From contig NZ_BDCG01000022.1 of NCBI RefSeq assembly GCF_001613385.1, positions 124,001 to 188,000 on the forward strand: a stretch of DNA of 64,000 nucleotides, in the 5' to 3' direction. The position numbers and the translations under genes are program-made. The DNA comes from Nocardia flavorosea NBRC 108225. Its GTDB lineage: Bacteria > Actinomycetota > Actinomycetes > Mycobacteriales > Mycobacteriaceae. Below the pieces are notes generated by a model that was not told the DNA's origin, ran no database searches, and worked only from the letters and a program-made list of their open reading frames with translations. Shown here piece after piece: positions 50,085 through 58,824 of this stretch (the first letter of the stretch is position 1; each line of letters opens with the position of its first letter).

Positions 50085-50147
50085 GATTTCTCCGTTTTCT
50101 GTCGATCGTGACGTCGTTTCCGGCCCCTTGTCCGTGCGGACCGGGAC

Positions 50148-51149
50148 CTAGCGCGGGGATTGTGCCGGAGTGGCTGCGCCCAGGACGTGGTCGTCTACCC
50201 AGCCCCGTTGCAGCACCTGTCCGGTATCCACGGAGCCGCCGATCTTGTCCTGCTCCTGGAAAAAGGTGACCAGATCGTTCGCCCGGGCGATGTCCTCGTC
50301 GGTGAAATCGCGCACGCCGAAGTCGATCTGGTCGATGGTGCGCCGGGCCTCGGCCGGATCCTGCTGGATGGCCGCCGCCACCGCGCGGGCGGCGCGGTCG
50401 GGGTCGGTGTCGACGATCGCGGCAGCCTCCGAGAGCACATCGAACACCTGCGCCGCGACCTCCTCGTTCGCCGACAACCACGCGTCGGTAGCGACGAGCC
50501 ACTGCGTGTACCGGGCGTCGAAATCGCCGCTGGTGGCGACCACTCGGCCACCGCCTGCCACGGCCTGGCTCACCCACGGGTCGAACGAGACGAAGGCGTC
50601 GATATCGCCGCGTCCCAGCAGCGGCGGATGATCGGGCGGACTTGTGGTGACGAGTTCGACCGCGGCGGGATCCAGACCGATACTGCGCAGGTAGAGATCA
50701 GTGAAGTACAGGCCGATACCGGGGAAGACACCCACCGTCCGGATCTGATTCGGCTCGACCCCTTCGCGCACCACCACCTGGAAATACCGATCCGATTCCT
50801 CGTACACACCCAGGGCGCGCAGGCTCGGATTCGCGGCCATGACGGTGAGCGCCGTGGAGTCGGCGTTACCGGACAGCTCGGACGTTCCGGCCACAACGTT
50901 CTGGGCGCTCGCCGCCCCGCCCTCGGTCTGGACGACCCGGACATCGAGCCCGGCTCGTTCGAACATCCCCTCCTGCTCGGCGACGAAGAACGGTGCGTAG
51001 GAGGGGTCCACACCCACCGAGATACGGATCGGCCCGGAGCCCGTCGCCTGCTGGGTGGCCGGCCGGGTGCAGGCAGCCGTCGCCGATACCAGGGCGACCA
51101 GTACGCCCAGGGCGGCGGCACCGCGCCGCCAGCGTCCGAATTCCATCAT
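50148..51149 (-). CDS. Second SsuA/NMT1-type substrate-binding lipoprotein
   Basis: A 333-residue binding protein with lipobox (ATAAC, Cys near residue 27). It is a clear paralogue of the protein at 36335: after the cysteine both read TRPAT, then a VGxD block and EQEGMFxxAGL, and later TDEDxxxA. No ATPase or permease gene lies next to it, so it probably feeds the transporter encoded at 37312-38999. It is the second gene of the CoA operon, tying uptake to CoA metabolism. Confidence 0.87.
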   Translation of the reverse strand: MMEFGRWRRGAAALGVLVALVSATAACTRPATQQATGSGPIRISVGVDPSYAPFFVAEQEGMFERAGLDVRVVQTEGGAASAQNVVAGTSELSGNADSTALTVMAANPSLRALGVYEESDRYFQVVVREGVEPNQIRTVGVFPGIGLYFTDLYLRSIGLDPAAVELVTTSPPDHPPLLGRGDIDAFVSFDPWVSQAVAGGGRVVATSGDFDARYTQWLVATDAWLSANEEVAAQVFDVLSEAAAIVDTDPDRAARAVAAAIQQDPAEARRTIDQIDFGVRDFTDEDIARANDLVTFFQEQDKIGGSVDTGQVLQRGWVDDHVLGAATPAQSPR

Positions 51150-51165
51150 GACTCCTTCGGGCCGA

Positions 51166-51951
51166 TCACCGGCCGCCGAACGACGGCGTGCGCTTATCGA
51201 GGAACGCCTGTAACCCTTCGGCAGCGTCGCCGGTGCGGATCAGCTCGAGCACGGCGGTGAACTCCAGTTCCAGTGCCTCGTCGAGGGGCAGCTCGAGCCC
51301 TCGTTCGACGACATCCTTGAGCAGACCGACGGTGCGGGTCGGTTTGGCAGCGAGGGCGGCGGCGAGCTCGTCGACGCGGGCCGAGAATTCGGTGTCCGCC
51401 ACGACTTCGTCCACGAGCCCGACCCGCAAGGCCTCCTCGGCGTTCAGCCGTGAACCCTGCATCATCAGAAGTTTCGCGCGGTGCGCGCCGAGCAGCCGCG
51501 GCAACCGCTGACTGCCACCCGCACCGGGGAACAGGCCGAGCTCGATCTCGGGGAACCCGATGGTCGCGGATGCGGACATCACCCGCATATCGCAGGCCAG
51601 CGTGAGTTCTGCACCGCCGCCCAAGGCATGCCCATTGATTGCCGCCAGCACAGGTTTGGGCGCCGTCTCCAGCAATCGCTGGACCTCGACCCAGGGCCGC
51701 ATCGCCCGCTGTGTCTCCTCGGTGAGCTCGCGCATCACCCGGATATCGGCACCCGCGACAAAGCACCGGCCCGTGCCCCGCACGACCAGGCAGCGCACTC
51801 CAGGGTCCGCCACCAGCGGTGGCAGCGCGGTGAGAAGCTCGGAGATCAGCGCGGGATCGACTGCATTGACAGGCGGACGGTCGATCGTCACGGTGGCCAC
51901 GGCGGCACTGACGGATACGTGGACGCGTTGTGGGGCGCTGACAGCGGTCAT
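51166..51951 (-). CDS. Enoyl-CoA hydratase/isomerase family protein
   Basis: A 261-residue crotonase: oxyanion-hole residues in FVAGADIRVM and NGHALGGGAELTLACD, and the catalytic glutamate region PEIELGLFPGAGGSQRLPRLLG with both acidic positions (first Glu in the hydratase position). It adds water to, or shifts, a double bond in a CoA thioester. First gene of the five-gene operon, 16 nt before the binding-protein gene. Confidence 0.9.
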   Translation of the reverse strand: MTAVSAPQRVHVSVSAAVATVTIDRPPVNAVDPALISELLTALPPLVADPGVRCLVVRGTGRCFVAGADIRVMRELTEETQRAMRPWVEVQRLLETAPKPVLAAINGHALGGGAELTLACDMRVMSASATIGFPEIELGLFPGAGGSQRLPRLLGAHRAKLLMMQGSRLNAEEALRVGLVDEVVADTEFSARVDELAAALAAKPTRTVGLLKDVVERGLELPLDEALELEFTAVLELIRTGDAAEGLQAFLDKRTPSFGGR

Positions 51952-52260
51952 ACCGGCTCCGATGCAGTTCGTCGAACACTAGGGGTTCCGAGTATCGGCG
52001 ATCCGGATTCGCCCGGCACGATCCCGGGTCCGGTAGGTGAACCCGGAGGGGCCCGGTTCGGCGATCCGGGGTTCGGATCGAGGGCCCGCGACCGCAGCGG
52101 GTGCCGAGGTCGCGGGCCCTTTCGCCGGAAATTTCGTGAGCAGGAGTGTCGCTCATCCGATCCACCCCGCGCAGCGGGCAGGGTTTGGCGCGATACGACC
52201 GGGGTAGGCCCGCGGGCAACGGGGCCGAATGCCCGAGTGGACCGAACAGAGGAGCGTGCG
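51952..52260. other. Divergent region between the CoA operon and ctaD
   Basis: About 310 nt. Besides the strong hairpin at 52081-52120 nothing is recognised. Promoters for the minus-strand operon and for ctaD should lie here. Confidence 0.4.
52081..52120 (+). terminator. Terminator-like hairpin in the ctaD leader
   Basis: agggcccgcgacc (52081-52093) pairs perfectly with 52108-52120 (13 bp, 14-nt loop), followed by tttcg. No gene ends before it on the plus strand, so it may be an attenuator for ctaD, an insulator, or the end of an unseen short RNA. Confidence 0.6.
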
Positions 52261-53994
52261 ATGGCAGTTCCACCATCTCCACCGGCCGAGCTCACTGCCG
52301 CCCGGCCGTTTCCGGCTCGGGTCGGACCCAAGGGTTCGTACTTGTGGAAGATGGTCACCACCACGGACCCGAAAGTGCTCGGGGTGCTGTATCTGGTGAC
52401 GGCGACCGGGTTCTTCCTGATCGGTGGCCTGCTGGCGTTGTTGATCCGCGGCGAGCTGGCGCGTCCCGGGCTGCAATTCCTCTCCCCGGAGCAGTACAAC
52501 CAGCTGTTCACCATGCACGGCACGATCATGCTGCTGTTCTATGCCACGCCGGTGGTGTTCGGTTTCGCCAACGCTGTCCTGCCGTTGCAGATCGGTGCTC
52601 CGGATGTGGCATTTCCGCGGCTCAATGCGCTGAGCTACTGGCTGTACCTGTTCGGTGCCACCATGGCGACCGCCGGTTTCATCACTCCCGGCGGTGCCGC
52701 GGACTTCGGGTGGACCGGTTATACACCGCTGAGCACGATGCAGTTCTCGCCGGGAGTCGGCGGGGATCTGTGGATTATGGGGCTGGCGTTATCGGGTATG
52801 GGCACGATCCTCGGCGCGGTGAACATGATGACCACGGTGATCTGTATGCGGGCCCCCGGGATGACCATGTTCCGGATGCCGATCTTCACCTGGAACGTAT
52901 TCATCACCAGCATTCTGGTGTTGCTGGCGTTCCCGATCCTCACCGCGGCGCTGATGGCGCTCGCCTACGATCGGCATCTCGGCGGGCACATCTATGACCC
53001 GGGTGTCGGCGGGGTGATCCTGTGGCAGCATCTGTTCTGGTTCTTCGGGCATCCCGAGGTGTACATCGTTGCGCTGCCGTTTTTCGGCATCGTTTCCGAG
53101 ATCTTCCCGGTCTTCAGCCGTAAACCGATCTTCGGTTACACCGCGCTGGTGTTCGCGACGATATCGATCGCGGGGCTGTCGATGGCGGTGTGGGCGCACC
53201 ACATGTATGCCACGGGCGCGGTGCTGTTGCCGTTCTTCTCGCTGATGACCTTCTTGATCGCGGTCCCGACCGGGGTGAAGTTCTTCAACTGGATCGGGAC
53301 GATGTGGAAGGGGCAGCTGACCTTCGAAACACCGATGCTGTTCGCCGTCGGTTTCCTGGTCACCTTCCTGCTCGGCGGCCTGTCCGGGGTGATCCTGGCC
53401 AGCCCGCCGCTGGACTGGCATGTGCACGACAGCTATTTCGTGGTCGCGCACTTCCACTACGTACTGTTCGGCACCATCGTCTTCGCGACCTTCGCCGGTA
53501 TCTACTTCTGGTTCCCCAAACTCACCGGCAGGCTGATGGACGAGCGCCTGGGCCGGATACATTTCTGGACCACGTTCATCGGCTTCCATCTCACGTTCCT
53601 GGTGCAGCACTGGCTGGGTGACGAAGGGATGCCCCGCCGCTACGCCGACTACCAGCCCGACGACGGTTTCACCGCATTGCACACCGTCTCGACCATCGGT
53701 TCGTTTGTACTGGGCGCGTCCATGATCGTCTTCGTGTGGAACGCGTTCAAGAGCTACCGTTACGGCGAGGTGGTCACCGTCGACGACCCCTGGGGCGCCG
53801 GCAACTCGCTGGAATGGGCGACGACCTGTCCACCGCCGCGGCACAACTTCTACGAACTGCCGCCGATCCGGTCCGAACGTCCCGCCTTCGAACTGCACTA
53901 CCCCCATATGGTCGAACGTCTGCGGACCGAATCCCATGTCGGCCGACCCAGCAAAGACGGCGCCGGCGCCGAACTGTCCGCGCCCCCGACATGA
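52261..53994 (+). CDS. ctaD: Cytochrome c oxidase subunit I (aa3 type), orphan copy
   Basis: A 577-residue heme-copper oxidase subunit with 12 helices. The copper/haem ligands are recognisable: His in FTMHGTIML, HPEVY (His-Tyr pair), two His in WAHHMY and the haem histidines in VAHFHYV. PF-type K-channel and the C-terminal HYPHMVERL match actinobacterial CtaD. AGGAGCG precedes the ATG. No ctaC, ctaE or cta assembly gene is nearby, so this is probably an extra copy used under special conditions. Confidence 0.93.
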   Translation: MAVPPSPPAELTAARPFPARVGPKGSYLWKMVTTTDPKVLGVLYLVTATGFFLIGGLLALLIRGELARPGLQFLSPEQYNQLFTMHGTIMLLFYATPVVFGFANAVLPLQIGAPDVAFPRLNALSYWLYLFGATMATAGFITPGGAADFGWTGYTPLSTMQFSPGVGGDLWIMGLALSGMGTILGAVNMMTTVICMRAPGMTMFRMPIFTWNVFITSILVLLAFPILTAALMALAYDRHLGGHIYDPGVGGVILWQHLFWFFGHPEVYIVALPFFGIVSEIFPVFSRKPIFGYTALVFATISIAGLSMAVWAHHMYATGAVLLPFFSLMTFLIAVPTGVKFFNWIGTMWKGQLTFETPMLFAVGFLVTFLLGGLSGVILASPPLDWHVHDSYFVVAHFHYVLFGTIVFATFAGIYFWFPKLTGRLMDERLGRIHFWTTFIGFHLTFLVQHWLGDEGMPRRYADYQPDDGFTALHTVSTIGSFVLGASMIVFVWNAFKSYRYGEVVTVDDPWGAGNSLEWATTCPPPRHNFYELPPIRSERPAFELHYPHMVERLRTESHVGRPSKDGAGAELSAPPT

Positions 53995-53998
53995 ACGC

Positions 53999-54027
53999 GG
54001 CCGGCCGCCGCTGTTCGGCGGCCGGCC
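53999..54027. terminator. Bidirectional terminator after ctaD
   Basis: ggccggccgccg (53999-54010) pairs perfectly with 54016-54027 (12 bp, 5-nt loop) between the converging ctaD and flavin-enzyme genes. There is no T-run. Confidence 0.65.
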
Positions 54028-54045
54028 CGCGAAAGCCGAGGAGTG

Positions 54046-55218
54046 TCAGATCATCGCGCGGTACGGGCCCTGCGGGTCGCCGCCGAGCTGTGTCAGGGCC
54101 GCCGAATGGTAGATCGTGCCGGGCACGTGGATGGCGTGGGTCAGGCCGACGTGGGCGTCGCGCCAGAACCGCTGCATCGGGGTCTTCAAGTGCACCGCCC
54201 CGCCGCCGGCGCGGGCGAACACTTCGTCCATCGCGCGCACCGCGCGCCATGCCGCCGCGATCTGGGTGCGCCGGCCGATCGCGCGTTCTTCGAAACCGAC
54301 CTCCTCACCGCGATCGGTTTTGTCCCAGAACCGGTCCACCGTCTCCAGCAGCGATACCCGGGCCGCGGAAATCTCCGCGGCGGCCTCGCTGATGGCGAAC
54401 AGGACGTAGGGGTCTTCTTTGATGGGGACGCCGGTGACCTGCACCCGCTGCTTCTGCGCCGCGATATGGCAGGCCAGTGCGCCTTCGGTCATTCCGATCA
54501 GCGCCGAGGTGATCCCCAGCGGGAAGATGCACGAGAACGGGAACTTGTACAGGGTTTCGTCGCGGCCCGCGTGGCGCCAGCCATTACCGTTCAGCACGAT
54601 GTCGGCGTCGAGAGTGCGGTATTCGGGCAGGAACGCCTCGGTGACGATCAGATCTTTCGAGCCGGTGCCGCGCAGGCCGATGACGTTCCAGCTGTCGTGG
54701 TCGATCTCGTAATCGGATCGCGGAAGCAGTACATGCAGCGTCTTGCCGGTGCGTTTACCGTCCTTGTCGCCGACCGCGGCACCGATCATGATCCAGCCGC
54801 AGTGATCGGTGCCCGAGGAGAACGACCAGCGCCCGTTGAGGATGTAGCCGCCCTCGACCGGCACCGCGATACCCATCGGCGCGTACGGCGATGCCATCCA
54901 CATATCGTTGTCCGCGCCCCAGACCTCCTCCTGCGCCTCGGGGTCGAAGAAGGCCAGTTCCCACGGGTGCACGCCCACGATCCCGGCGACCCATCCCGCC
55001 GCACCGTCGAGCGCGGCGATGGCCATGGTCGTTTCGGCAGCCTCACGAGGGTGTCCCTCGAAACCGCCGTACTCCTTCGGCTGGAGCATGCGGATAACAC
55101 CCGAATCGCGCAGATGCCGCGCGGTGGTATCGGAAAGCCGCATCAGCGACTCCCCTTCCGCGGCTCCGGCGCGGATCTCGTCGGCGTGCTGCATGATCTT
55201 GTCCAATACGTGGCCCAT
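54046..55218 (-). CDS. Acyl-CoA-dehydrogenase-fold flavin hydroxylase (HsaA/IacA-like)
   Basis: A 390-residue protein of acyl-CoA dehydrogenase fold: LRDSGVIRMLQPKEYGGFEG, GVHPWELAFFDPEAQEEVWG, GRWSFSSGTDHCGW, GLRGTGSKDL and a C-terminal domain without the acyl-CoA dehydrogenase catalytic Glu. That pattern fits the two-component flavin monooxygenases (HsaA, indole-acetate hydroxylase) that use reduced flavin and O2 on an aromatic. A true acyl-CoA dehydrogenase cannot be fully excluded. No flavin reductase is adjacent, though the OYE-type gene follows. Confidence 0.82.
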   Translation of the reverse strand: MGHVLDKIMQHADEIRAGAAEGESLMRLSDTTARHLRDSGVIRMLQPKEYGGFEGHPREAAETTMAIAALDGAAGWVAGIVGVHPWELAFFDPEAQEEVWGADNDMWMASPYAPMGIAVPVEGGYILNGRWSFSSGTDHCGWIMIGAAVGDKDGKRTGKTLHVLLPRSDYEIDHDSWNVIGLRGTGSKDLIVTEAFLPEYRTLDADIVLNGNGWRHAGRDETLYKFPFSCIFPLGITSALIGMTEGALACHIAAQKQRVQVTGVPIKEDPYVLFAISEAAAEISAARVSLLETVDRFWDKTDRGEEVGFEERAIGRRTQIAAAWRAVRAMDEVFARAGGGAVHLKTPMQRFWRDAHVGLTHAIHVPGTIYHSAALTQLGGDPQGPYRAMI

Positions 55219-55265
55219 GGTGGTGCCTTCCGGTAAATGCGTCGATTCGCGGTGCGAGGCGCAGG

Positions 55266-56444
55266 TCAGTGCAGGCTGCCCTCGTGGGCAGCGCGATCGA
55301 ACGGTGTCAGCGGTGCCCCGGTACGCAGGGTTGTCGCCAATGCGGGATCGGCCAGGTGCAGGCGTCCGACGGCGATCAGGTCGAACTCGCCGGACTCGAT
55401 CCGGCGGTCGACCTCCGCGATATTGTCGACGATCTCCGCGGCGCCCGCGGCGCGGCTGTCGCGCAACGGTTTCCCGAGCCCGACACTGCCGACGGCCATG
55501 GCATGCGCGCCGGTGAGCTTCTTGGCCCAGCCGGCCAGCGACAGATCGCTGCCCTCGAACGCCGGGACGTCGAAGCGCCGGATACTGGCGTCGAAAACGT
55601 CCACGCCGGCATCGGCGAGTGCGCCGAGTGCCACCTGCAGCTCGTCGGGAGTCTCGGCGATCCGGGCGGTGTAGTCCTGCTGTTTGTGCTGGGAGAAACG
55701 GAAGAATATCGGCATATCGGCGCCCACGGCATCGCGGATGGCCGCGACCACCGCGGCGGGGAATCGGCTGCGCGCCGCGAGGTCGCCGCCCCATCGGTCG
55801 TCGCGCGTATTGGTGTCGTGCCACAGGAACGAATCCAGCAGGTAACCGTGGCCGCCGTGCAGGGCGATACCGTCGAAACCGAGTTCGGTGGCGGTGACCG
55901 CCGCGCGTACATAGGCGGAGAGGACATCGGCGAGATCGTTGTCCGTCATCGGCCTGGTGGGTTGTGCGGCGCGCGCGACGTACTCGTCCGAATAGGAGGT
56001 GGTCCCGGCGGTACCCCACCGCCCGGAAGGTCGCATGGGCGTGACAACCGGGTCGACGGTCTTGCTCATCGCACCCCACAGCGGACCCACATGCCACAGC
56101 TGCGGAATGATCCGGCCACCCGCCGCGTGCACCTCGTCGACCACGGTCCGCCATCCGGCCAGCGCGTCGTCGCCGTACAGGCGCGGCACGCGCGGATTGT
56201 CGACCGCGGCCGGATGGTCGATGGCGACCCCCTCCGTGATGATCAGGCCCGTCCCGCCGGCGGCGCGGCGCCGGTAGTAGTGGGCGACATCGGCGCCCGG
56301 GATCCCGCCCGGAGAAGCCGATCGAGTCATCGGCGACATGACGATACGGTTCGCCAGGTCCAGCGAACGGACGGTCAGCGGCCGGAACAGTGCGGCATGG
56401 TGATCGGTTGCGGGGGTCCCGGAGCTTTCCTGAATGCCTTTCAC
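55266..56444 (-). CDS. Old-yellow-enzyme family NADH:flavin oxidoreductase
   Basis: A 392-residue FMN barrel enzyme: LANRIVMSPMTRSASPGG, QLWHVGPLWG, GFDGIALHGGHGYLLDSFL with the substrate-orienting histidines, and DRWGGDLAARSRF. It reduces electron-poor alkenes or nitro groups. The GTG at 56444 is the working start; an internal start is possible and its ribosome-binding site is weak. It lies upstream of the flavin hydroxylase gene and could be cotranscribed with it. Confidence 0.87.
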   Translation of the reverse strand: MKGIQESSGTPATDHHAALFRPLTVRSLDLANRIVMSPMTRSASPGGIPGADVAHYYRRRAAGGTGLIITEGVAIDHPAAVDNPRVPRLYGDDALAGWRTVVDEVHAAGGRIIPQLWHVGPLWGAMSKTVDPVVTPMRPSGRWGTAGTTSYSDEYVARAAQPTRPMTDNDLADVLSAYVRAAVTATELGFDGIALHGGHGYLLDSFLWHDTNTRDDRWGGDLAARSRFPAAVVAAIRDAVGADMPIFFRFSQHKQQDYTARIAETPDELQVALGALADAGVDVFDASIRRFDVPAFEGSDLSLAGWAKKLTGAHAMAVGSVGLGKPLRDSRAAGAAEIVDNIAEVDRRIESGEFDLIAVGRLHLADPALATTLRTGAPLTPFDRAAHEGSLH

Positions 56445-56576
56445 GCTGTCAGCGTATGGTCGCCCGGCAGCGTCGTACCGCTTGTTCTCGCTCACTGGAA
56501 GTGGCCGGCGACACACCGGCGGGGCCGGTGAACAGCTGTCGCGTTTGGCCTGCGGGGTGCCGGGTAGGACGGCGCC

Positions 56577-57320
56577 ATGCTGGTACGGAACGTCGCCGAC
56601 AGGATACATCGACTCGCCCACGCCGATGTCAATGTGTACCTGATCGAGGACGAGGACGGTGTCACGCTGGTCGATACCGGACTGCCGGCGACCTTTCGCC
56701 GTATCGGCGCCGCGCTGCACGACCTCGGCCGCACCCCGGCCGACGTCCGTGCGGTACTGCTCACCCACGCGCACTTCGACCATGCCGGCTCGGCCCGGCG
56801 GGTGTACCGAACGTGGGGGACACCCGTCTACACCCACGAAGGCGATCGATCGCCGGCTGCCCATCCGTACCGCTACAAGCGGGAACGCAACCCACTGACC
56901 TACCCGATCAGGTACCCGCGCGCCCTGCCGGTACCGGTCAAGATGGCTCTGGCGGGGGCGCTGCTCGTTCGCGGGCTGAACGACATCACATCCATGGAAG
57001 CCGGAACCCGGCTTCCCGTGCCCGGTAGACCCCGCGTGGTGTTCACGCCCGGGCACACCCTCGGCCACTGTGCCCTGCACCTGCCCGAACGGGACGCCGT
57101 GATCTCCGGCGACGCGTTGGTCACGCTGGATCCCTACACCGGCGGCCGGGGCCCGCGGATCGTGTCCGGGGCGGCCACCGCCGACAGCCCCATGGCCTTG
57201 CAGTCGCTGGCCGAGCTGGCGAATACCGGGGCGCGGTCGGTGCTACCGGGGCATGGAGAACCCTGGTACGAGGGCATCGGGTCCGCGGTAGAGATCGCGT
57301 CACGCACCGGGCCGTCCTGA
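56577..57320 (+). CDS. Metallo-beta-lactamase-fold hydrolase
   Basis: A 247-residue MBL-fold protein with the metal motif THAHFDHAG (about residues 61-69), the further ligands in TPGHTLGHC, GDAL (Asp) and LPGHGEPW (His). Glyoxalase-II-like and lactonase activities both use this scaffold; the substrate is unknown. It diverges from the OYE gene and its 3' end overlaps the converging MarR-like gene by 21 nt. Confidence 0.85.
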   Translation: MLVRNVADRIHRLAHADVNVYLIEDEDGVTLVDTGLPATFRRIGAALHDLGRTPADVRAVLLTHAHFDHAGSARRVYRTWGTPVYTHEGDRSPAAHPYRYKRERNPLTYPIRYPRALPVPVKMALAGALLVRGLNDITSMEAGTRLPVPGRPRVVFTPGHTLGHCALHLPERDAVISGDALVTLDPYTGGRGPRIVSGAATADSPMALQSLAELANTGARSVLPGHGEPWYEGIGSAVEIASRTGPS

Positions 57321-57851
57321 TCCGGGCACCGGTTGCGGCGCCGTCGTTCGCTGCGTTTCCGGGACCGCCCGCGGTCGACTCGGGGGGTGGTCGGCGTATT
57401 GCTCGCGCCATCGGTCGATCAGGGGGACGAGTTCGTTGAGCATGAAGGTGTAGAAATCCTGCATTTCGTGCAGGCGTCGTGCGGTGACGGTGTCCGGGCC
57501 GGTGGCGTCGATACCTTCCTGTGCCGAATCGCGCATGGTGGCCAGCATGGTGTTCTGCTGCGACATCAGCGCTGCCCAGGCGCCGGCGCGGAAACGGTAG
57601 TGGTCACGGCGGCTGCCCGGCGCGGGGACCCGTTCGATCAGGCCGACCGGCATCAGATGTTTGATGGCGGTCGATACCGCGCCGGAGCTGATCGACAGTT
57701 CCGTGCACAGGTCGGCGGCGGTCATCGTGTCCTGTTCGGTGTAGAGCAGTGCTGTCAGCACACGCGCCGTCGACCGCTGCATCCCGCCGCCGGCCGAGAG
57801 CGTCAGTGCCAGCTTCTCCGCGGCTTCCCGCAGTCGCTCGTTCGTTCCCAT
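57300..57851 (-). CDS. MarR/GbsR-like transcriptional regulator
   Basis: A 183-residue regulator with a winged helix at about residues 30-95: ARVLTALLYTEQDTMTAADL, SISSGAVSTAIKHLMPVGLI and the wing ERVPAPGSRRDHYRF. The C-terminal part is helical and would form the dimer. It diverges from an ABC exporter operon across 73 nt and probably represses it. ATG at 57851 is preferred; 57926 is also open but would overlap the exporter start. Confidence 0.85.
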   Translation of the reverse strand: MGTNERLREAAEKLALTLSAGGGMQRSTARVLTALLYTEQDTMTAADLCTELSISSGAVSTAIKHLMPVGLIERVPAPGSRRDHYRFRAGAWAALMSQQNTMLATMRDSAQEGIDATGPDTVTARRLHEMQDFYTFMLNELVPLIDRWREQYADHPPSRPRAVPETQRTTAPQPVPGSGRPGA

Positions 57852-57887
57852 GGTTCCGAAGGTATCAGAGCTGCGAGTGTTCTGAGT

Positions 57888-57915
57888 GTTTACAAATCTC
57901 TGAAAGTTCGATAAT
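57888..57915 (+). promoter_or_regulatory. Candidate promoter of the ABC exporter operon
   Basis: TTTACA (57889-57894) and GATAAT (57910-57915) with a 15-nt spacer. The start codon is at 57925, so the transcript would be leaderless or nearly so. The stretch gtttacaaatc occurs again upstream of the GltS-like gene. Confidence 0.5.
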
Positions 57916-57924
57916 TTCTGTTCC

Positions 57925-58824
57925 ATGGTGAAAGCGATCGAGCTGAACGGGCTCACGAAGACCTACGGCTCGTCCCGAGGTCTGGTCGAACTGTCACTTT
58001 CGGTCGAACGAGGCGAGGTCTTCGGCTACCTGGGTCCCAACGGGGCCGGGAAATCCACGACCATTCGCCTGCTGCTGGACCTCATTCGTCCGACCGGCGG
58101 CAGTGCCCGCGTGCTCGGCCTGGATCCGCGCGTCGACGCGGTGGTCGTGCACGCGCGGATCGGTTATCTCGCAGGAGATTTCGTTGCGCCCGGGCGGCAG
58201 AAGGTCGGGGCGGCACTGCGCTTCCTCGCTGCCTTGCGTGGGGGCGCGGGCGCCGATCGGATCGACGCCCTGTGCGAGCGGCTGGAGCTGGATCAGGGCA
58301 AAAAGATCTCGGCGTTGTCGAAGGGTAACCGGCAGAAGGTCGGTCTGGTACAGGCGTTCATGCACGAACCCGAACTGCTCATCCTCGACGAGCCCACCTC
58401 GGGCCTTGATCCTCTGGCGCAGCAGATCTTCCTCGATATGGTCGCCGAGGCCGCCGCGGGCGGGCAGACGGTGTTCATGTCCAGTCACATCATGAGCGAG
58501 GTCGAAGCCGTCGCCGACCGCGTGGCCATCATTCGTGAGGGCCGCCTGGTCGCTCTCGATACTGTCGCCGGTTTGCGCGCCGGCGCGGTCCGTGATGTCG
58601 AAGTCACGTTCACCGGGCCCGTCGATACGGCGGCATTCACCGGTTTGGCCGGGGTCGCCGATGTACGCATCGAGGCTTCGACCCTGCGCTGTCAGGTCAC
58701 CGGCAGCCCGGACGCGCTACTTCGCGTCCTGGCCGGTTACCAGGTCGCGGGCCTGCTGGTCACCGAACCCGCCCTCGAGGATCTGTTCCACAGCTACTAC
58801 ACCGGAGAAGCCGATGCTGCCTGA
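57925..58824 (+). CDS. ABC exporter ATP-binding protein
   Basis: A 299-residue ATPase of drug-exporter type: Walker A GPNGAGKST (about residue 38), signature LSKGNRQKVG, Walker B LLILDEPTSGLDPL, H-loop SSHIMSE. The LSKGNRQK signature is typical of exporters next to exporter-of-polyketide-type permeases. It overlaps the permease gene by 11 nt. A MarR-like repressor gene diverges from it. Confidence 0.92.
   Translation: MVKAIELNGLTKTYGSSRGLVELSLSVERGEVFGYLGPNGAGKSTTIRLLLDLIRPTGGSARVLGLDPRVDAVVVHARIGYLAGDFVAPGRQKVGAALRFLAALRGGAGADRIDALCERLELDQGKKISALSKGNRQKVGLVQAFMHEPELLILDEPTSGLDPLAQQIFLDMVAEAAAGGQTVFMSSHIMSEVEAVADRVAIIREGRLVALDTVAGLRAGAVRDVEVTFTGPVDTAAFTGLAGVADVRIEASTLRCQVTGSPDALLRVLAGYQVAGLLVTEPALEDLFHSYYTGEADAA

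Noticed and set aside
51481..52260. N-terminal extension of ctaD by 260 residues
   Set aside because: The extension lies over the enoyl-CoA hydratase gene and a hairpin. The family start MAVPPSPPAEL follows a strong ribosome-binding site at 52261.
54046..56154. A 702-residue frame joining the flavin hydroxylase to upstream sequence
   Set aside because: The upstream part is a shadow of the old-yellow-enzyme gene; the hydroxylase has its own start at 55218.
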